Source: Planctomycetota bacterium (GTDB lineage Bacteria; Planctomycetota; SZUA-567; H5-PLA8). Taken from it: 37,155 bases of DNA. Made by a program: the position numbers and the translations under genes. The notes under the pieces are model-generated. The model saw only the letters and a list, made by a program, of their open reading frames with translations, was not told where the DNA came from and did not search any database. Of the stretch, positions 23,838 to 31,704 are shown piece by piece. The DNA lies in NCBI GenBank assembly GCA_023150555.1, contig JAKLKQ010000065.1, positions 1 to 37,155 of the forward strand. Direction: 5' to 3'. Numbering within the stretch: position 1 is the first letter of the stretch; every line of letters begins with the position of its first letter.

Positions 23838-24569
23838 ATGCGCTACGAACTGCCCCAACTGCGCGGCACGCTGATCAACCGCTACAAGCGTTTTCTAGCC
23901 GATGTGCGGCTCGATTCGGCTTACGGCGGAGGCGTCGTCACTGCGCATTGTCCGAACTCGGGCGCGATGACCACCTGCTGGGCACCTGGCTGCGCGGCGC
24001 TGCTTTCCGACCACGGCCCCGATACGCACCGCAAACTGCGCTATACGCTGGAGGCCTGCCGCATGGGCCGCACGTGGGTCGGCATCAACACCATGCATCC
24101 CAATCGCGTCGTTGCCGAAGCGATCCGGCGAGAGCAGATACCGGAATTGGCCGGCTACCGGGAGATGCGCCGCGAGGTCGTCTACGGGAAGGGTGGCCGA
24201 AGCCGCGTGGACATCCTGCTCACCGCGCACCGCTCGAAACCCGACTGCTTCGTGGAAGTGAAAAACACGACGCTGCGCGGCGGAGACGACAACTGCGGGG
24301 CGCTCTTTCCCGACGCGGTCACCGAGCGCGGGCGCAAGCACCTGGAGGAACTGGCGCGCGAAATCCGGCGCGGCAGGCGCGCGGTGATCTTCTTCTTCGT
24401 CGGGCGCGCCGACTGCCGCTGGATGGGCCCGGCCGATGCGGTGGACCCGGAGTACGGGAAGGCGCTTCGCAAGGCCGTAGCGCGCGGGAAAGTAGAGCCG
24501 CTGGCGTATCGCGCGCGGGTCTCGCCCGGCAGCATCGCGCTGCTGGAGCGGCTCCCCGTTTGTTTGTGA
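23838..24569 (+). CDS. sfsA: SfsA family DNA-binding/nuclease-fold protein
   Basis: The 243-residue protein belongs to the sugar fermentation stimulation protein family: an N-terminal OB-like domain plus a PD-(D/E)xK nuclease-fold domain. Visible motifs are RYKRFLADV, TAHCPNSGAM, the nuclease-like Asp125 (SRVDILL) and Glu140-x-Lys142 (FVEVKNTTLR), and ALFPDAVTERGRKHLEEL. E. coli SfsA was described as affecting maltose metabolism and binding DNA; the biochemical role remains unsettled. It is followed by an AT-rich intergenic island. Confidence 0.93.
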   Translation: MRYELPQLRGTLINRYKRFLADVRLDSAYGGGVVTAHCPNSGAMTTCWAPGCAALLSDHGPDTHRKLRYTLEACRMGRTWVGINTMHPNRVVAEAIRREQIPELAGYREMRREVVYGKGGRSRVDILLTAHRSKPDCFVEVKNTTLRGGDDNCGALFPDAVTERGRKHLEELAREIRRGRRAVIFFFVGRADCRWMGPADAVDPEYGKALRKAVARGKVEPLAYRARVSPGSIALLERLPVCL

Positions 24570-24985
24570 TGGTGAATTGGGCCGGCCGATTTTCGTCCAG
24601 ACGCCCGTTCAGCCCTCCTTCATTGTCTCAACCTGCTACGCTACCGTCTGTTGGATGATTCAACGGTGTCGTGGTAGTAGGCAGGACTGTTACAGATATG
24701 AAACATGAACTTCCGGAATTTACTCAAATTTTGTTACGATATGGAAGCACAAATGTGCAATCCTGGTCTTTCATACCTAATAAAGCACTTGTGCACAATA
24801 TAAGATTGTTGCGCACAATGGGGCTTAACTTGTGCAGAAATATAGCTTTGTATTTGTTGCGGAATTTTCTTTACAAACAAGATCACGCGCCCTATGAACT
24901 AGGGCATACCTATTGCTCAAGCGAAAAACGAGGATGAGCTGGTTTTGTTGGTAAGATTCTCGAAATTTTTTGGAGCCCAGCCCTC
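24570..24985. other. AT-rich intergenic island upstream of the pilin cluster
   Basis: From about 24650 the sequence is strikingly A/T-rich for this window. It contains repeated TTGTGCACAA-like sites (separate entry) and a perfect 6-bp stem GCCCTA-TGAAC-TAGGGC (24889-24905). A possible 88-codon GTG-initiated frame (24671-24937) encodes nothing recognisable and is not called. No strong -35/-10 pair stands out; TATAAG at 24799-24804 lacks a -35. The ribosome-binding site for the next gene is GGAG at 24972-24975. Confidence 0.6.
24747..24839. repeat. Cluster of TTGTGCACAA-like dyad sites
   Basis: Sites are GCACAAATGTGC (24747-24758, inverted repeat), TTGTGCACAA (24789-24798, perfect palindrome), TTGCGCACAA (24809-24818) and TTGTGCAGAA (24830-24839). 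The last three start 20 and 21 bp apart, on the same helix face. The array suggests cooperative binding of a regulator upstream of the pilin genes. The sites also resemble GC-rich-organism DnaA boxes (one mismatch), but gene orientation does not support an origin here. Confidence 0.5.
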
Positions 24986-25813
24986 ATGACCACAACCGCC
25001 CAAGCCCAGACGCCTGTACGCGAGCGGGGGATGACCCTGATTGAGGCCTGCGTGGCCGTAATGGTGATCTCGATTGCCATCGCCGCGGCGCTGGAGGTCT
25101 TCGCGACGCACCGCCGTTCGAGCCGGCTGGCGGAGGAACGCCGGGCCGCCTTCCAGTCTGCGGTGGCCAAGGTGGACCAACTGCGGGTGATCCTGGCCAA
25201 CGGCGTATCGCTGGACGGCGTCTTCCAACTCTACGGGCCGCTGGATTATGCCAATACGGGCACGGTGATCCCCGAGATCGACCCGACGACCGGCGATGTG
25301 TATTCCACCGGCGCGAGTTCGGGCAATAGTTCCGGCGGGTCGGCTGGCGTGCCGGCTGCGACGGGCGCGGCCTACGCGACCTTCGCGGTGGGCGAAGACG
25401 CCAACAACAACGGGGCGCTGGATCTGGGCGAGGATCTGAACGGCAACGGCATCCTGGACGTATTCCTCACGCCGCTGGAAAGCCGTCCGATGGGTACCGT
25501 CACCTTCATCACCAGCGAGAAGCCCAACGAGTCCGACTACGGGAATCTCTACGGCCAGCCGACCTCGATCGCTTCCTTTAACTGGTACGAGCGCAATCCC
25601 TTCGGCGCGGACATCAACGGCAACCGCAGCATGTCCGACGCCATCCCCGCGCCGTTCCCGCTGGACCTCAACGGCGACGGCGACACCGACGATACGGCCG
25701 TCACCGACGGCTTCCAGGTGCTGCCGGTGGTCGTCACGATCCAATGGGAGGGGCCGTACGGTCCCGAACGCGTCGACCACTTCGCCGTGCTGACCAAGGA
25801 GAGCCACGAGTGA
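24986..25813 (+). CDS. Type IV pilin-like minor pilin/pseudopilin with calcium-loop motifs
   Basis: A 275-residue prepilin. The class III signal is RERG|MTLIEACVAVMVIS: cleavage would follow Gly15, with Glu20 at mature position +5, followed by a hydrophobic helix to about residue 37. The mature domain contains a Ser/Gly-rich linker and Asp/Asn-rich motifs at residues 138-158 (DANNNGALD, then EDLNGNGILD) and 227-236 (DLNGDGDTDD), resembling EF-hand or dockerin-type calcium loops. It overlaps the next gene by four bases (GTGA). It resembles PilV-type minor pilins. No pilus ATPase, platform protein or prepilin peptidase is in the window. Confidence 0.85.
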   Translation: MTTTAQAQTPVRERGMTLIEACVAVMVISIAIAAALEVFATHRRSSRLAEERRAAFQSAVAKVDQLRVILANGVSLDGVFQLYGPLDYANTGTVIPEIDPTTGDVYSTGASSGNSSGGSAGVPAATGAAYATFAVGEDANNNGALDLGEDLNGNGILDVFLTPLESRPMGTVTFITSEKPNESDYGNLYGQPTSIASFNWYERNPFGADINGNRSMSDAIPAPFPLDLNGDGDTDDTAVTDGFQVLPVVVTIQWEGPYGPERVDHFAVLTKESHE

Positions 25814-26490
25814 ACCGCGCCGAGACGACTTCTTTCGCCCCGCGCGGCTTTCGCGCGCCCGGTATGACGCTGGTCGAAGTGATGGTGACCATGGTCGTGC
25901 TGACCTCCGTCTTCCTCACCACGATGATCGTGATCCGCACCTCGTCGGACAACATGGGCTTCGAGCTCACCGTCGCCGACCAGCAGGTCCTGACGCGCGC
26001 GAAGGTCGACGAAATGATGGACGAGTTCCGCCGCATCCGCGGCAGCGCGGCGGACTTCAACACCCTGACCGGCGAGAACGCGGACACCGTCTCCAATCCG
26101 GCCGTCGACGGCGCACCGGGCACCGTCACCTTTCTGCTGCCGCGCTTCGACGATGCCTCGAAGACCGTCGACTACGGCACCGCGGCCGACGCGGTGACCT
26201 ACCGCTGGCAGCGTAATGCCCGCGAGGCCGACGCCAATGGGATCGACGACGACGGCAACGGCCTGACCGACGACGACGACGGCGTGATCGTGCGCCTGGA
26301 CGGCGGGGATGAATCCACGCTGCGGGTGGTCTGCGACCACGTGCCCAAGACCGGCTTCTGGGTGCGCAAGATCGGGCGCCGTCTGGAGATAACGCTTTCG
26401 CGCAAGAATACCACTACGCGAAACACGGCCGATGGCACCGGCTTTACGACCACGGTGACGCATGTCACCTATTTCCTGAAGAACGGATAG
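25810..26490 (+). CDS. Type IV pilin-like minor pilin/pseudopilin (PilW-like)
   Basis: A 226-residue prepilin starting at GTG 25810, which overlaps the previous stop codon. Cleavage is expected after Gly18 (RAPG|MTLVEVMVTMVVL), with Glu23 at +5, then a long hydrophobic helix. The C-terminal domain carries an Asp-rich segment at residues 141-157 (DANGIDDDGNGLTDDDDG) like those of the two adjacent pilin-like proteins. The order of genes and sizes fits the PilV-PilW-PilX minor pilin arrangement. It lies 29 bp before the next gene. Confidence 0.83.
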   Translation: MNRAETTSFAPRGFRAPGMTLVEVMVTMVVLTSVFLTTMIVIRTSSDNMGFELTVADQQVLTRAKVDEMMDEFRRIRGSAADFNTLTGENADTVSNPAVDGAPGTVTFLLPRFDDASKTVDYGTAADAVTYRWQRNAREADANGIDDDGNGLTDDDDGVIVRLDGGDESTLRVVCDHVPKTGFWVRKIGRRLEITLSRKNTTTRNTADGTGFTTTVTHVTYFLKNG

Positions 26491-26519
26491 ACGGGACTCG
26501 AGGGGGACAGGAGGCGCAC

Positions 26520-28619
26520 ATGTTCTTTCGCAACACCCATCCGATCGTCGGCCGGCCGCGCGGCTCGGTTCTGATCATGGCGATGGTCCTGGTCGCGACG
26601 TTGGCCATGATGACCTCGGTCTTCGCGTCCCGCATCCTGGCCAACCAGCGGCGCATGGAGACGGACATCGCCGCCTCGCGCGCGCTGGAACTGGCGCAGT
26701 CGGCCAACGACTGGAACATGGAGCGCATCTGGCAGGAATGGCGCAGGCAGTCGGCCGATCCGATCGCCTGGGCGGACATCCTCTTCCGCACCGCCCCGGC
26801 CACCGACACCGCCGACTTGAAAGACTACGACCTGACTCTCTGGTCCGACTACAGTTCCTGGAGCGCCTTCGGCGAGGGCGACGTGAAGCTCAGCGCGATG
26901 CTCCTAAAGAAGGATCTGGGCGACGCCTTGGCTTCGCCGCCCAAGCCCGCGTACGTCGAGCTGGAACTGAAGGCCTGGAGCCGCGTGCGCGACGAACTGA
27001 CCGACCGGCTGGTCGAGCGCAGCGTGCGCCGGGTGGTCAAATACAGCAGTTCGGTGAATACCAGCGTGCAGCAGAGCCGCGCCTTCGACTTCGCATACTT
27101 CGTCAACAACTTCGGCTGGATGTGGGGCACGCCGATCTTCATTCATGGCAACGTCGGATCGAACGCGAACCTCTCGTTTCGCTATAACCCCACGGTCAAC
27201 GGCATGCTGTACGCGTCGCTGAACCCCGACCTGAACGCCGAGGGCATCGTCCGCGACGGCTATCCGCGCTCGGACACGCTGACTCAGTACTGGAGCAAGG
27301 CCAACTCGTCGACCACGCCGCCCAGCTACCTCTATCCGCCTACCAACCCCGTCTATACCGAGGACGTGAACGACGATGGGATCCTGGGTTCCGGCGAGGA
27401 TGCCAACGGCAACGGGCAGCTCGATTTCCAGGACTTCCCGCTGGGATTCCCCGGCGTGACCGCCACGCGGCCCCAGGAACGGATGCTGGGCCAGAACCCT
27501 CTGGATATGCCCTACCTCGGTGATCTCTCGATCTACAAGGACAAGGCCAACAGCTACGTGCAGCCGTCCAACCCCGAGATCGGCCAGGCCGGCGGCGACA
27601 GCGGCGGCGTGATCAAGCAGCTGAAGGCCCCGGGCTTGGACCCGTCCGATCCGGGCAATTACAATATCCTCGTGCAGGGTGTCTACGGCGACGGCGCCGG
27701 TGAGAACGGTTCGTTCGCCGTTGAGGCTGCCGGCACGGTCAGCAACACGGCTGTGGCCTCGCCTATTGACGCGGCCAACCAGGCCAAGAACGGCAACTTG
27801 GCGCTGGTGGGTACGCCCGACCAGCCCATTGTGATCTCTGGACCGGTCGTCGTCACCAACGACCTGGTCATCAAGGGCACCGTCCAGGGGCAGGGCACGA
27901 TCTTCGTCGGCCGCAACACGCACATCGTCGGCAACCTGGAGTACAAGACGCCGCCGAACTGGCAGCAGAACGACAACGACTTCTCCGCCACCCAGGCCGA
28001 CAACAAGACCGCGGACATGCTGGGCCTGGCCACCAAGGGCAGCGTGATTCTGGGCCAGTACTACCGCACCGACGACAGCTGGAACACGGCGAAGAACACC
28101 TACTTCAAGACCGGCTTCCAGGACAGCGTGGTGCAGTCCTACCAGGTCGATCCGACGGACACGTCGATCGGCTACGTCACCGGAACTTACGACGGCAAGC
28201 CCACCTTCCACGGCGACTACACGGCTTTGGACGGCGGCAAGCGCTACAACACAAACGCCGAATTCGCCGGCACGAATGCCACGACGAACCGGCGCTACTA
28301 CGAGTCCAGTTTCAGCAACGAGTACATCCAGAGCATCGCCACCGCACGGCCCGAGAAGATCCACGCCGTCATCTACACCAACCACCTGATCGGCGGACGC
28401 GTGGGCGAGAACACCCGCGGCATCACTTTCCTCGGATCGATGGTGGCCCGCGACGAAGGCATCATCTTCAACAAGCAGGCGAATTTCCTGTACGACCCCC
28501 GCGCCACGGACTCCGATGCCGGCAGCCACGTATCGATCACGCTGCCCGGCAACGAGACCACCAACACCGACGCGGGCATGACCAGCATGGTCTGGGAGGA
28601 ACTGGCGCCGGGGCAGTAG
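26520..28619 (+). CDS. PilX/GspK-like pilus-associated protein with beta-rich ectodomain
   Basis: A 699-residue protein with a PilX-type N-terminus: GRPRGSVLIMAMVLVATLAMM (hydrophobic helix to about residue 36), then NQRRMETDIAASRALELAQSA, typical of PilX/GspK minor pilins that lack Glu+5. The long exported part includes an Asp-rich calcium-loop motif at residues 282-305 (DVNDDGILG, then EDANGNGQLDFQD) and a repetitive Val/Ile/Gly stretch around residues 430-470 (PIVISGPVVVTNDLVIKGTV) resembling a beta-helix as found in polymer-forming or pilus adhesin-like proteins. It may form the pilus tip with the two upstream prepilins. GGAGG-like sequence precedes the ATG. Confidence 0.8.
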   Translation: MFFRNTHPIVGRPRGSVLIMAMVLVATLAMMTSVFASRILANQRRMETDIAASRALELAQSANDWNMERIWQEWRRQSADPIAWADILFRTAPATDTADLKDYDLTLWSDYSSWSAFGEGDVKLSAMLLKKDLGDALASPPKPAYVELELKAWSRVRDELTDRLVERSVRRVVKYSSSVNTSVQQSRAFDFAYFVNNFGWMWGTPIFIHGNVGSNANLSFRYNPTVNGMLYASLNPDLNAEGIVRDGYPRSDTLTQYWSKANSSTTPPSYLYPPTNPVYTEDVNDDGILGSGEDANGNGQLDFQDFPLGFPGVTATRPQERMLGQNPLDMPYLGDLSIYKDKANSYVQPSNPEIGQAGGDSGGVIKQLKAPGLDPSDPGNYNILVQGVYGDGAGENGSFAVEAAGTVSNTAVASPIDAANQAKNGNLALVGTPDQPIVISGPVVVTNDLVIKGTVQGQGTIFVGRNTHIVGNLEYKTPPNWQQNDNDFSATQADNKTADMLGLATKGSVILGQYYRTDDSWNTAKNTYFKTGFQDSVVQSYQVDPTDTSIGYVTGTYDGKPTFHGDYTALDGGKRYNTNAEFAGTNATTNRRYYESSFSNEYIQSIATARPEKIHAVIYTNHLIGGRVGENTRGITFLGSMVARDEGIIFNKQANFLYDPRATDSDAGSHVSITLPGNETTNTDAGMTSMVWEELAPGQ

Positions 28620-28686
28620 GCCGCGGGGGCCGCCGGAGTCGCCGGTTTTCGAGGGGGAGTCGCACCGGGCAGGGGAGCAGAGCGTC

Positions 28687-29202
28687 ATGAGGGGTACGAC
28701 AAGGGCAGGTTTCCGAAGCGTGCAGCGCGCCGCGTGGGCTCTGTTGGCCGCGTGCGCGCTGGGCTCGGCGGGAGCCCGGGCCGCGGCCACGGCGCCGCAG
28801 ACGCCCGAAGAGGAGAAGGCGCTCGAGGAGCAGGTACAGGAGATCCGCAAGAAGCAGAGCGAGATCAGCCAGCAGAAATTCGAGTCCCAGCGCGAAAGGA
28901 ACGCGGCAGCATACGATATCCGCCACCGCACTTCGGACCAGCTGGTCGCGTTGCGGACCGTGCCCGCGCCCGAAGCGGCCCGGCCGGCGGCGATCGAGCC
29001 CGCCGTCGAGCAGCCGTCCTCGTGGAGCGCCTTGCTCTGGTTCGGCGGCGCCGCTGTCGTTCTCGCGGCCGGCGCGATCTTCCTCAAACGCAAACTTCGA
29101 CTGGCGCCGGAGTACAAGAGCAGCGCCACAGCAGTGTTGCCAGCAGGGCCCCTGCGGGGGCAAGTCGGGAAGCCGGGGCGCTCCAAGGTCGTCCGGGGGT
29201 AG
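28687..29202 (+). CDS. Exported coiled-coil protein with C-terminal membrane helix
   Basis: A 171-residue protein of unrecognised family. It begins with a signal-peptide-like segment (basic N-terminus, then AAWALLAACALGSAGARAAA, cleavage near residue 36). A charged coiled-coil-like region follows (EEEKALEEQVQEIRKKQSEI, residues about 41-70). A transmembrane helix lies at about residues 117-137 (LLWFGGAAVVLAAGAIFL), then a basic tail. It ends the pilin-like cluster, before a strong terminator, so a role in that system is plausible but unproven. Confidence 0.7.
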   Translation: MRGTTRAGFRSVQRAAWALLAACALGSAGARAAATAPQTPEEEKALEEQVQEIRKKQSEISQQKFESQRERNAAAYDIRHRTSDQLVALRTVPAPEAARPAAIEPAVEQPSSWSALLWFGGAAVVLAAGAIFLKRKLRLAPEYKSSATAVLPAGPLRGQVGKPGRSKVVRG

Positions 29203-29255
29203 GCCGGGCGAACGCCCACCGTGGAAACGCCGGTTCGCCGGCTTCTCGCAGGAGG

Positions 29256-29296
29256 ATCGGCCGCAATCCCAACGGGACGGCGGCCGATTCTTTTTT
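29256..29296 (+). terminator. Rho-independent terminator of the pilin-like cluster
   Basis: ATCGGCCGC (29256-29264) pairs perfectly with GCGGCCGAT (29280-29288); the loop holds an inner CCC-AAC-GGG. It is followed by TC and six T residues. Two smaller dyads precede it (GGGCGAACGCCC; GCCGG-TTCG-CCGGC at 29229-29242). Confidence 0.88.
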
Positions 29297-29315
29297 GCGT
29301 TCTGGTTTCGCGGTG

Positions 29316-30158
29316 TCAGTTCAAGATCGCACGGCCCGTGTAGATCAGCCACGCACCCAGCGCGATTAGGAAGAGATTGATTCCCAGTACGAATTTCTTG
29401 GCCGACACGTAGCGGTCCAGCTTGAATCCGACGATGGTCCCGAACCATCCAACGGGCGCGAGAATTAATCCCGCGCCGAAATACTTCCAGGGCAGCATGC
29501 CTTCGTGCGCATAGGAGGCCATGCGTATCAGCGTAGACGCGAGGAAGATTCCATTCAGCGTGACTTTGAAGGTCTCCCGGCTGGCGCCCAGCCGGATCAG
29601 GTAGGCGGCAAGTAGCGGCCCAGGAATCGCGGTTGCCCCGCCCAATACGCCGCTCAGTTCGCCCAGGACGCACATTGTGGGCTTGGAGAAATTCATGCAG
29701 TCCGGGCCCTTTGTCTTGGGCTGGGGCTCCGCTGGTTGCTTCTTGCGAGTGGGAGCCGTGCGGATCAGGTACCCGGCGCTTACGGCAATCAGGATCGCTC
29801 CGATGGCGAATTTCACGGGTGCTTCGGGCAGCACGTTCAGCAACCAGGCGCCTACGGGCGTCAGAAAGATCAGGGGCACGCCGGCCCAGATAAGTAGCTG
29901 TAAGTTGAAGTTCTTGTGACACTTAACGAGGACAGCGCCGATGATTCCAAGGGCCGCGACACTCAGGCAGGGCACCGCCACGCGCGCATCCACATAGTGC
30001 AGCAGCAAGCCCACCGAGAGCAAACCGCTGGCGAAGCCCGTGAGCCCCTGGATGATGGCGGAGAAGAAGATCACCACCACGGCGGAGGGCAGCCAAGGCA
30101 GGTCAATCACCTGGTGCACATGCTCCAGGTGCCATGGCCAGGAAAGAACCTCGTGCAC
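29316..30158 (-). CDS. TauE/SafE family sulfite/anion exporter-like membrane protein
   Basis: A 280-residue membrane protein with about eight hydrophobic helices. The duplicated TauE/SafE pattern is visible: FFSAIIQGLTGFASGLLSVG near the N-terminus and LGELSGVLGGATAIPGPLLA in the second half, with a Lys/Pro-rich cytoplasmic loop between (residues about 135-155). Members export sulfite, sulfoacetate or other organic anions; the substrate is not predictable here. The start is GTG at 30158, supported by a near-perfect ribosome-binding site AAAGGAGG four bases upstream. It is the only - strand gene between the pilin cluster and the ribosomal operon, transcribed divergently from infA. Confidence 0.87.
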   Translation of the reverse strand: MHEVLSWPWHLEHVHQVIDLPWLPSAVVVIFFSAIIQGLTGFASGLLSVGLLLHYVDARVAVPCLSVAALGIIGAVLVKCHKNFNLQLLIWAGVPLIFLTPVGAWLLNVLPEAPVKFAIGAILIAVSAGYLIRTAPTRKKQPAEPQPKTKGPDCMNFSKPTMCVLGELSGVLGGATAIPGPLLAAYLIRLGASRETFKVTLNGIFLASTLIRMASYAHEGMLPWKYFGAGLILAPVGWFGTIVGFKLDRYVSAKKFVLGINLFLIALGAWLIYTGRAILN

Positions 30159-30329
30159 TTGGCCTCCTTTATAAGGTAGCCTTTGCAGGCCGCTTTTAAT
30201 GGACTTTGGAGTCTGGAATTATGTAGATCCAGCCTATAGCTCCCGCAGCCTTCTGCAAAGTTCCCGAAAATGGGGGTTTGCAGTGGCGTGCCAAAATGGA
30301 GAATTTTTGGGGCGAATGCACAAGTGTCA

Positions 30330-30358
30330 TTGACAGGCAGTTGCTTGCTGGGTAAAAG
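30330..30358 (+). promoter_or_regulatory. Candidate sigma-70 promoter of the infA-rplQ operon
   Basis: TTGACA (30330-30335), 17 bp, TAAAAG (30353-30358), about 84 bp before the infA ATG. It lies in the 283-bp divergent gap between the TauE-like gene and infA. I see no other site in that gap. Confidence 0.6.
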
Positions 30359-30441
30359 GTTACGTTCCTGGGCCAGTAGCGCGTGGTGTCTCGCCAAAGA
30401 GGCACAGATGGCGCTTTGTACCCACGGTGTGACGGAGCGCA

Positions 30442-30660
30442 ATGTCCGAAGCCGAAGGGATTCAGCTGCAGGCGGTCGTGGTGGAAGCGCTGCCTGAAGC
30501 GCGGTTCAAGGTTCGGCTGCAGAACGGACACGAAGCGCTTGCCGTCATCTCCGGCCGGATGCGAATGCATTTCGTGAGCATTCGACCGGGGGACACGGTG
30601 ACAGTGGAGATCTCGCCCTTCAATTTCAAACGGGGGCGTATCGTCTTCCGCGGACAGTGA
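30442..30660 (+). CDS. infA: Translation initiation factor IF-1
   Basis: The 72-residue OB-fold protein binds the 30S A-site during initiation. The core is typical: GIQLQAVVVEALPEARFKVRLQNGHEALAVISGRMR, and GDTVTVEISPF near the C-terminus with RGRIVFR. The length is exactly that of the family. It is the first gene of an alpha-operon-like cluster; the secY, adk and map genes that often precede it are not here, and it has its own candidate promoter. Confidence 0.95.
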   Translation: MSEAEGIQLQAVVVEALPEARFKVRLQNGHEALAVISGRMRMHFVSIRPGDTVTVEISPFNFKRGRIVFRGQ

Positions 30661-30688
30661 ACGCGGAGCAGCGACAAGGACGGCGAAC

Positions 30689-30802
30689 ATGAAGGTCAGG
30701 CGATCGATTCGACGCAGGTGCGAGAACTGCAAGATTGTGCGGCGCAAGGGGCGCCTGCGGCTGATCTGCACCAACCCCCGCCACAAGGCGCGGCAAGGCT
30801 AG
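30689..30802 (+). CDS. rpmJ: 50S ribosomal protein L36
   Basis: A 37-codon product plus stop, read directly: it begins MKVRRSIRRRCENCKIVRRK and ends NPRHKARQG. The zinc ligands Cys11, Cys14, Cys27 and His32 (C-x2-C-x12-C-x4-H) identify the zinc-binding L36 form. It lies 28 bp after infA and 25 bp before rpsM, the standard position. Confidence 0.96.
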   Translation: MKVRRSIRRRCENCKIVRRKGRLRLICTNPRHKARQG

Positions 30803-30827
30803 AGGCGAAAGAAGAGGGAGCTTTACG

Positions 30828-31241
30828 ATGCCCCGACTCATGGGCGTGGACATCCCGAACGACAAGCGCATTGAGACTTCGCTGCAGTATCTCTATGGCA
30901 TCGGCGAGTACCGGGCCAAGATGATCTGCAAGGAGACCGGTATCGCGCCGCAGACGCGCGCTCGCGACCTGAAGGAAGACGAGATCGCGCGTATCGCGAA
31001 CTTCATCGAGAAGAACTACAACGACGAGGTCGTTAAGGACGGCCGCAGCGGGCCCGTCGAAGGCGGCCTGCGCCGAAGGATCCAGCAGAACATCCTGCGC
31101 CTGAAGAAGATCGGTTGCTACCGCGGCACCCGCCACATCAAGGGCCTCCCCGTCCGCGGCCAGCGCACCCGCACCAACGCGCGCACCCGAAAGGGCCGCA
31201 AGAAGACCGTCGCGAACAAGCCCTCGGTCAAGAGCATGTAG
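30828..31241 (+). CDS. rpsM: 30S ribosomal protein S13
   Basis: The 137-residue S13 lies in the 30S head and contacts tRNA and 50S bridges. Conserved sequence includes GVDIPNDKRIETSLQYLYGIG, CYRGTRHIKGLPVRGQRTRTNARTRKGRKKT. Between helix NFIEKNYND and LRRRIQQNI about 11 extra residues (EVVKDGRSGPVEGG) enlarge a loop; the usual S13 is about 118-125 residues. AGGGAG precedes the ATG. Confidence 0.96.
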   Translation: MPRLMGVDIPNDKRIETSLQYLYGIGEYRAKMICKETGIAPQTRARDLKEDEIARIANFIEKNYNDEVVKDGRSGPVEGGLRRRIQQNILRLKKIGCYRGTRHIKGLPVRGQRTRTNARTRKGRKKTVANKPSVKSM

Positions 31242-31271
31242 GCCGGAACGGATTAGAAAAGGAACGCATCG

Positions 31272-31655
31272 ATGGCCAAGGGATACCGGAAGAAGCGCAT
31301 CAAGCGCAACGTCGCGCGGGGCATCGCCCACGTGCAGGCGACCTTCAACAATACGATCGTCACCATCACCGACGTCAACGGCGACGTCCTGTGCTGGGAC
31401 TCTTCGGGCACCGCCAAGTTCAAGGGCGCCAAGAAGAGCACCCCGTACGCCGCGCAGCGCACGGCCGAGACCGTCGCCGAGAAGGCCATAAAGATGGGCA
31501 TGAAGGAGATCGAGGTCCGCGTGAAGGGCCCGGGCTCCGGACGCGAGAGCGCCATCCGTGGGCTGCAGTCCGCCGGCCTGACGGTCCGCGCGATCGAAGA
31601 CGTCACTCCGCTGCCGCACAACGGCTGCCGCCCCCGCAAGCGCCGCCGCGTCTAG
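31272..31655 (+). CDS. rpsK: 30S ribosomal protein S11
   Basis: The 127-residue S11 of the 30S platform. Hallmarks: GIAHVQATFNNTIVTITD, WDSSGTAKFKGAKKSTPYAAQ, VKGPGSGRESAIRGLQSAGL and the C-terminal DVTPLPHNGCRPRKRRRV. The length matches the family. AAAGGAA lies upstream of the start. Confidence 0.97.
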   Translation: MAKGYRKKRIKRNVARGIAHVQATFNNTIVTITDVNGDVLCWDSSGTAKFKGAKKSTPYAAQRTAETVAEKAIKMGMKEIEVRVKGPGSGRESAIRGLQSAGLTVRAIEDVTPLPHNGCRPRKRRRV

Positions 31656-31704
31656 ACGGATTTTGGAACGAACAGGGTAGACCAGGGAGAAGGAAGACCG
31701 CTCG

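Noticed and set aside
24747..24839. Chromosomal replication origin (DnaA-box-like sites in AT-rich DNA)
   Set aside because: No dnaA, dnaN or gidA nearby and no change in gene orientation across the site. Kept only as an alternative reading of the dyad cluster.
24671..24937. Possible 88-residue protein in the AT-rich island before the pilin cluster
   Set aside because: GTG start without a ribosome-binding site, no recognisable motif, and it covers the repeated dyad sites, so it is more probably a chance frame in regulatory DNA.
30159..30441. A -10-like TTATAA on the - strand just before the TauE-like gene
   Set aside because: It overlaps the ribosome-binding site AAAGGAGG, leaving no room for the site in the transcript, and lacks a matching -35.
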